Below, piece after piece: positions 57,796-64,000 of a stretch of 64,000 bases of DNA; the stretch's first letter is position 1, and every line of letters begins with the position of its first letter. The stretch is from NCBI GenBank assembly GCA_002786025.1, contig NHNW01000009.1:192376-256375 (forward strand). Direction: 5' to 3'. This stretch comes from Zasmidium citrigriseum (taxonomy: Eukaryota; Ascomycota; Dothideomycetes; Mycosphaerellales; Mycosphaerellaceae). The notes under the pieces were generated by a model. It was not told where the DNA came from and made no database searches. It worked only from the letters and a program-made list of their open reading frames with translations. The translations under genes were made by a program, and so were the position numbers.

Positions 57796-59712
57796 CTACA
57801 GTACGTATCTGAAATGTTTGTTCTAGCAAAATGAATTAGCAATCGGTCACATGTTCCATGGCACCGTAACGAGGATGTGCTTACCTCCTTGTCAGTTGGA
57901 TCTTCGAACGCATGGCTAAACTCCTCCATCGTCCCGCTCCTGTCGCGGCGGCGATTTTCGAGAAAGCACACAGCTCGGTAAATGAGGGCGAGCACAGCTG
58001 CCGCGGCTGTCGTAGCTAGCACGACAATGAAACCCGTCGGATATCGTGGCGACTCTGAAGTTAGGAAGACTTGAGGGCCCACAAAGTTTCCTAGACAATA
58101 GCCAATGAAGATTCCGGACGAAGATGATGCTACAAGTGAAAAGTAGCAGGGTTAGCCAATGTCTCAGACCCGAGGGCGTGATTTCTGCCCTTCACTCTAC
58201 GTACCACGCTTGGTGTAGCCGGCTGTGTTGGCGATTGATAGTCCCATGATAAGTCCATATTCGGCTGTAAGACTGAACCCAGCTAGTATCAGCAAATGTA
58301 TCAGATGAGGTACTGCTCAGCGGTGGACTTACCTTGTGAGAATGATAGATGCGAACAAGAGCCCACCGGTATTCGATAGAGGAAGCTTCCATAGGAGAGC
58401 GCTGCCGATCAGAGTACCCATCTCGCAGATAAACTAGAACAGAGGGATGGAAAGTTAGCAAGTGTCTCAGACATGTAAAGGTAGCTTTCATTCTTCGCTT
58501 CTTACCATGAGATATGTCCTGATATTTGGAATCTTGTAAGCAAGATATGAAGCAACCAGCATCAACGTGCCTGAGTACGCTCCGAGAGGCGTGACCAGAA
58601 GGAGCGAAACGAGGGTACCGAAGCCGAAGCCGTGGATGATGATAGGAATGAAGGTCGACACAGCCCCGTTGGCTATCATGCTTAGCATGCCTGCCCAGAA
58701 TAACAACCAGAAGCGAACGTCGCATAGTAGTTCCTTGACCTGCCCGGATTTGAAAGATGTGTTCCGTACACCAGCGTTGTTGACGCGCAAGCGGGCCACT
58801 AGGATGTATCGCTGTCTTTCGTCGAATCCCTTGGCCCGAATGGGATCCGGGGGAAGGACAAACAGCAGAAGGATACCCCAGAGCGTGGTGATGGATCCTG
58901 CAAAGATGTACATATACTTCCATGGCGATAAGGCTCTATTCGCGTGGCCCAATCCGAAGTTGATCAGGGGTGAGATTATGCTCACGTATCCGACGATACT
59001 GTACCAGATTCTTGGAGGGTCGTTAGTGACTCTCCATATTCGATATCCTTTCAACTTACCCCATGCGGAAGGCCTGCTCATCTTTCTTGTACCAGGATCC
59101 TACGATCAACATGAAGAGCGGACTAACACCACTCTCAAGCAAACCAAGGAAGAATCTTTGCGCATAGATGCTCTGGTAGTTCGTGCAGGTAATAGTCAAC
59201 AGAAGGCAGATGCCCCATAGTGAGACGATGGCCGAAGCGACTCGCTCGATGGGAAACTTCTGAGCTAGAACCATAGCTGGGTAAGCTCCGATAATGAAGC
59301 CAAGGTAGAAGATGGAAGAGGTGAAGGAGTAGCGGTTGCCGATTTCAAGATCCAATTCTTCTCTGAGGCCAAAGAGTGCCTGTACGTCTTGGTCAGCTCA
59401 AGCATAGTCAAGAGGATATGTTCAAGAAAACCATACTGCTTGTGAGAGCATTGCCTTGTCGTAGTATTGCAGGCCGTAAGTAATGACCAGCAAGGGCATA
59501 AGCTTCCAATCGATTCGACGTCTCAAACGCTTCTCTTCTTCTTCCGTCCACGATTGATCACCGGAGTAGTTGTCCACGACCTGAACGGCTTCATCGTCAT
59601 GGTCGTTACCAAGCACCAACATCTTCTTGAGGCCACCATGCTCTTCGACATCGTGCAAAGCAGGTTGCTCGAGCGTATCTACGCCGCCGTTCTTTTCGAT
59701 CGCTGAAGACAT
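57796..59712 (-). CDS. MFS transporter, ACS/Dal5 family (seven exons)
   Basis: Exons 59437-59712, 59060-59379, 58506-59010, 58333-58433, 58205-58272, 57885-58129 and 57796-57822; 513 residues. The last exon codes only for NKHFRYVL, a C-terminus common in this family (FRYVL at the end). TM1 has 'LMPLLVITYGLQYYDKAMLSQAALFGLREEL', the TM4 loop 'FFLGLLESGVSPLFMLIVGSWYKKDEQAFR' and late 'SIANTAGYTKRG' are ACS hallmarks. Exon 5 uses the acceptor TTCAG at 58273, since the upstream CTAG puts the family motif out of frame. It imports an organic acid or amide. It is divergent from the cyclase gene (537 bp between starts), so transporter and enzyme probably work on the same compound. Confidence 0.93.
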
Positions 59713-60248
59713 GACGTGGCTATTGGGCCCTGCGAGAGTAAATGCGTGTGTTGAAAGGAAGAGATATTGCTTCGAGCGGCCGGATGCTTTTCAACCCTCA
59801 CACGAGGTCGCGGTCACGGACATGAGGGATCTTGTATTCATTCCCGCGCCGCAAGTAGAAGGAGCGGCTAATGCCCCAGACCCCAGATTCCTACTCGTAC
59901 CATGCCGGCGTGGCGGCCATGTGCGTGCGGAGAAGCATTCAAAGTCTTCGGTATCTCCTCTTCAGACTTAACCGGTGCCAAGCCAAGGCTGCCGTAGGAT
60001 GCCAGGCCCTCGTGACTCGCTTGTCCCAGCTTCTTACTGGTCCTATGGCACCCGTTACCATCCACTCTCCATTCCTTCGCCGATCCATTGTCCTCGTTTT
60101 TGTAGGATAGCCTAGCGTCTCCAGGTCTTTGACGCTGGCACCGCTTGAAACTCCACACTCTCGATGCTTCATATGGAGTCTGGACCCGTGCCATGAAGTG
60201 TTACCCGACTCAGCTGCCATTGTCGTTGCTGCGTTCCTGGTGAAAGAC
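59713..60248. promoter_or_regulatory. Bidirectional promoter of transporter and cyclase
   Basis: 536 bp between divergent starts. It has a CGGCCG at about 59777-59782 but no exact TCGGCC/GGCCGA site like those at 39-45 kb. No other element called. Confidence 0.4.
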
Positions 60249-61393
60249 ATGCGTCCTTCCTTCGATCAGCTCCCACTCCGTGAGGGTGACCCGCCGTATT
60301 CCGCTTGGGGTCTCTATGGCGAAGACGACCAATTGGGAGCCTTGAATCTTCTGACACCGGAAGTAGTCGCCCAGGCAGCCAAGGAGATCAGGACAGGCAC
60401 TCGTGTGGGCTTATCGCTCCCACTCAATCTCCCCTCGCCGCCCTCTCACCAGCGCTTCTTCCGGCATAGACTCATCCACAAAGCGCCCCGTGCTGTCCAC
60501 GACGATGTCATCGAAATGAACACGCAGGTGAGATGTCGTCCATTTAGATGCCTACAACTGTTCGACTTTTTGACCGTGACAGACTTCCACTCAATGGGAT
60601 GGCTTTCGACACTTCGGCTACCAGAAGGAAGCCAAGTTCTTCAACGGATGGAAGGCGGATGACTTTGTGAAAGAGGAGAATTCGTTGAAAAATGGCATCC
60701 AAGGTGTGATGAGTTCCCATCTCTGCAAGCGCAACGATCGTCCAAGCTAATCGAATATCACCTGCAGCGTGGTGTGCACAGGGAATCGCCGGACGTGGAG
60801 TGTTGTTGGATTACTACGCTTGGGCGCAGAAACAAGACATCCAGTATCCAATCTATGAGCCATATCCCGTGCCACTCGCACATTTGAAGGCTTGCGCGAC
60901 AGATCAGGGGGTCGACTTTCGAAGCGGAGACATATTGTTTCTCCGGCTCGGATGGCAGCAAACTTACCTGGCTCTCAGCCAAGAGGAGAGAGATGCTATT
61001 CCGAATCGTCCTCCAAGCGTCGCGGGGGTCGACCCTTCGCTGGAGATGGCGTAAGTACACGCTTGACCAGTACCTCCTCCGAGACATCTGCTGATACTCA
61101 TCCTTGGCGTAAGACGGTGGCTTTGGGATTCGGGTTTCAGTGCCTGTGCGGCCGATGTGTCGGGTTTCGAGATGTTCCCTCCTCATCCTCCGAACAAGGG
61201 CGGCTTGAATGGAATGCACTTGCACGAAATCATGCTAGGAGGCTGGGGGATGCCGATCGGAGAGTTCTTCAACTTGGAAGCTTTGGCAGCAGAGTGTGCG
61301 CGGCAAGGTCGATACACATTCTTCGTCACAAGCATGCCTCTGAACATTCCTGGCGGCGTAGCGAGTCCCCCAAACGCCATGGCTTTGTTTTGA
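60249..61393 (+). CDS. Cyclase/kynurenine-formamidase-like hydrolase
   Basis: Exons 60249-60527, 60583-60703, 60768-61050 and 61114-61393; 320 residues. It fits the fungal branch of the cyclase superfamily (PF04199): 'RVGLSLPLNLPSPP', 'TQWDGFRHFGYQ' (metal-binding His in the place of the bacterial HxGTHxDxPxH region), 'GIAGRGVLLDYYAW', 'FRSGDILFLRLGW' and 'LNGMHLHEIMLGGWGMPIGEFFNLEAL'. The start ATG was chosen at 60249 because the conserved 'PSFDQLPLREGDPP' opening begins there. Bacterial relatives hydrolyse N-formylkynurenine or isatin; the fungal ones are mostly uncharacterised. Divergent from an ACS transporter, it may hydrolyse a cyclic amide or lactone that the transporter imports. Confidence 0.9.
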
Positions 61394-62697
61394 GCAGGAC
61401 ACGGGTATCTATGAGTGTTGGTGTTATTGGGATTGTTCGTGAGTGTTGGTCAAGAGAGGCTGACTCAATAGTTCTCTCAATGACGCCCTTTCCGCTTCAG
61501 TCAATCCTGAAAGCCTTGTCGTGGAACGTCGATAGGACTGTCGCTGTACTTCCGTCGTGCCACGGGTGTGCTGTCTTCGTTGTTAACGTCACTCTCCTCG
61601 TAGCGCGGCGGATTCTCTGGATGTGAGGCCTGAGTCATTGAGGACTGTGCGGACGTGGATTGATCACGATGTGAAACTTATCCCGAACTCTTTCACGTCG
61701 CCATGTAGGAGGATGACGACTACAAGAGTCCGGACAATCCGCGGCCTACTGCCCGACAGGCACAGCCATCACTTGGTCGACGGACTACTCAACCTGCCGC
61801 ATCCATCATCACGGACCGTGGCAGTGAGGCCGCCGCTTGTGTTCTTGGGCAGTATGGTGTGGCGGTCTTGGTGAGTCGATCTCGCCCATTGCGCAGAAAG
61901 GGCCCGAGTCCATCTCAATGCTGGCAACCACCCCTCTCTTTGATATCGAGCTATACGGAGGCTTCCATTGCGTTGATGGTGGTGTTTGAATCATGCGAGT
62001 TATTAGGGACTTGGAATCGACCCACCAAGAACTCCCCAAGGCCAGAGACATATCCTCAGACAGTCGTCTTTATCTCGAGGTCGTCGTTCTTGGCTTGGGA
62101 CGACGCCTGAAACGAGGAAATCACAGCCCTCCTGCGAGCCATAGGGGATCCCGCAAGGATGGGATGGGATACCTCCTCGAGCACTTCCGTCCTGAATTCT
62201 CTTCGAAGGTGTTCACGAATCTGAAGGATGCGGATGTTACCCCACTGATTGGTGGAGCTCCGCAGAAAGCTCGCTTTTGGCCTGAGGCACGAAGGTTCGT
62301 AAGCGAGTCAGCTTTCGGAGGTGCGCCTGAAATTTGGAGGTAGTCCGTAGGCTTGGACAGCTCGTGAGCTGATTGCTCGAGGGCCTGGGTGCCCGAGGGC
62401 CTGACTGTTTGAGGGACAGGCTGCTGGACATATCGAACAGTGGGCAAGTCGACAAACTGGCGGTGAGAGGACCGTGTCCACAGGAGGCTAATCGACCAAG
62501 ATGCTTTTAGTCGCAGACTCGTAGACATCAGTCGATTGACAGTGCCGTCGAGAGGTCGACCGCTCAGTATTGTAGGACTTCGTCCATTTGACATGCGGAC
62601 TGAGGACCGGAAGGCGTGACTCCCTGTCGATCAGATCACGCGACGGTCTAACGGAAGGGATGAGGCATGGAATTTTGAGAAGAGCATTGAGGAATGG
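61394..62697. other. Intergenic, no gene supported
   Basis: 1.3 kb. Several frames cross it (for example 61993-62343 on the plus strand), but none has recognisable domains or family-like composition. Confidence 0.35.
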
Positions 62698-63294
62698 ATG
62701 GCCAAAGTGGTGGCAGGGAGAAAGAGAATCCAGGCAGAGATAGACGCACTTCGCGCTGAGCAAGCCCGGCTTCAGAGATCGGTGGATGGGCTCAATGCAA
62801 AGAAGACGAGCCTTGAGAGTGAAGTGGCGCAGACGAGGGGCCAGCAAAACCAAAACGCCATGGTCAGCGTTCCCCATAACGCGATCGAACCTCTCATCGA
62901 CTACGGAGGAGCTGGCACCATCGCCGACGGTATTCTGGAGAAGTTTCTTGCCGTTGTCGATCGGAGAAACCTGAACCTTCGCGAGAAGATGCGGAAGATT
63001 GAGACTGCTCTCGTCAACTGGGATGCCCTCGGCGCCGAGAATGAGGACAAGATCGTCAAGCACACCAAGAGCACAACCAATCAATTGTCCGAGTGTTTCT
63101 TGAACGGCTTCCGTCTCTTGACGGTGATTGACGAGCACTTTGGGATTGATGCTAGCAACAACGCACAGCTCGTCGAGTACACCAACAAGTGGAACGACCT
63201 GGTGGCCAATGCGTTTCGCAAGCGACCTGGTGCTTCTCATGACGAGTCTGTATCGGCTACGGAGAAGCGGCGCCGCACGGAACAGGCAACATGA
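62698..63294 (+). CDS. Coiled-coil hypothetical protein
   Basis: 198 residues. Residues 5-55 form a strong coiled coil (charged/leucine heptads 'IQAEIDALRAEQARLQRSVDGLNAKKTSLESEV'), followed by a helical part (about 65-170) and a short basic tail ('EKRRRTE') that could act as a nuclear localisation signal. The frame stays open for 26 codons before the ATG (back to a stop near 62618), so the true start could be an upstream exon. A minus-strand frame (62488-63240) overlaps fully but looks like its shadow. Function unknown. Confidence 0.6.
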   Translation: MAKVVAGRKRIQAEIDALRAEQARLQRSVDGLNAKKTSLESEVAQTRGQQNQNAMVSVPHNAIEPLIDYGGAGTIADGILEKFLAVVDRRNLNLREKMRKIETALVNWDALGAENEDKIVKHTKSTTNQLSECFLNGFRLLTVIDEHFGIDASNNAQLVEYTNKWNDLVANAFRKRPGASHDESVSATEKRRRTEQAT

Positions 63295-64000
63295 GCCGAG
63301 TCGACCTTGTCGTCACTTCCAACGAGCAATGATCCCTTCACGGTTCGAGGAGTACTTGTCACGATTCAAGGGCTGCGCGCCATCATTTCAACACTCTCGG
63401 GCACTCATCGACGGCGTCATCTTCTACCAAACATCAAACAGTCGTCACCTCACATCAACCCTCACTCAAACCACCTCCTCGCCTCATCACCGGTATCACC
63501 AGCAGCCAGGATTACAGCATCACTCCGCCGTCAGCATCACTTCAACATCACCTCGTCGCCTCATCACTTCCTCACCTCATCCTTATGGAACACCTCACCA
63601 CATCATACTCATGGAACTCGACGCCTTCTTCCTCCAAGGCCGCCGGACCATCTCCGCCGCCTACTGAGGTTCTTCACTGGCAGACGCATTTGCTTCACTT
63701 CGTCCTCGTTCTGGTCTCCTCGTTGTTGTCATCAACGCCGTCGTTCGCTTCGATGGTCAAGCGCATGGATGGACAGTGTCACCTCAATGACGGGCCAGCC
63801 GTCTTGATAGAGTCACCTCGCCTTTTTGCACCATTGTTTTACAAATTCTCTTTTGTCTGGGCACAGCGTCGGAGTTGGAAGGCAGATACCCTCACGGAGT
63901 CTCAGATAGCGTGTATGAAACCTTTTCAAAGCATGTCCAATGCCTTCACATATCTCCGAACGTTCGTCTGGTCATCTAAGTTTTGTGCCGCTCAAGGAAG
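63295..64000. other. Right edge, low-complexity sequence, no gene seen
   Basis: About 700 bp. Positions 63400-63620 are rich in TCATCAC/CCTCATC-like repeats, which create long but compositionally simple frames on the plus strand. I do not support any of them as genes. Confidence 0.35.

Noticed and set aside
62488..63240. 250-codon minus-strand frame opposite the coiled-coil gene
   Set aside because: The plus-strand reading has regular heptads and a sensible basic tail; the minus-strand one looks like its shadow. Kept as a minor alternative only.

Overview
The window looks like nuclear DNA of a filamentous ascomycete, most plausibly a Dothideomycete. The grounds are short GT-AG introns (about 47-65 bp, with CTNAY branch sites just before the acceptor), many Zn2Cys6 regulators, ACS/Dal5-type transporters, LysM proteins and small secreted Cys-rich proteins. 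The class-level placement is inference. I saw no tRNA, rRNA, CRISPR or bacterial feature. I placed exon boundaries by hand, requiring conserved splice motifs and an unbroken reading frame.

Region 1 (1-23 kb) is mostly housekeeping and regulation: a partial Nas6/gankyrin-like ankyrin gene, two divergent Zn2Cys6 regulators sharing a 1.5 kb promoter, a secreted Cu-only superoxide dismutase followed by a long Ser/Thr-rich frame that may be its stalk, a divergent 14-3-3 protein, a 14-TM drug antiporter, a small Cys-rich protein and a mitochondrial-looking OsmC/Ohr peroxidase. A gene-poor stretch (22.3-25.2 kb) holds a 54-bp tandem repeat whose units carry small hairpins with compensating base changes.

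Region 2 (25-37.5 kb) is surface-oriented: an ACS transporter, an 11-exon gene for a 1524-residue secreted multidomain protein, a Cys-rich protein with a hydrophobic tail, a GT64 glycosyltransferase and a YAP-like bZIP factor.

Region 3 (38-49.5 kb) looks like a catabolic cluster: a class II aldolase/adducin enzyme divergent from a salicylate-hydroxylase-like FAD monooxygenase, a luciferase-domain membrane protein, a benzoylformate-decarboxylase-like ThDP enzyme (with a GC-AG intron), a Zn2Cys6 regulator and an ACS transporter. The promoters of the block from the aldolase/monooxygenase pair to the regulator share TCGGCC/GGCCGA motifs, which suggests common control. The likely role is import and breakdown of an aromatic 2-oxo acid or related aromatic acid; the substrate is not determined.

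Region 4 (49.7-64 kb) holds a membrane protein with a monooxygenase-like pair of copper sites, a 14-TM antiporter, a small secreted protein, a LysM gene broken by two TAA stops and cut at its 5' end beside a 446-bp MITE-like element, a divergent ACS transporter/cyclase pair that could belong with Region 3, and a coiled-coil protein.
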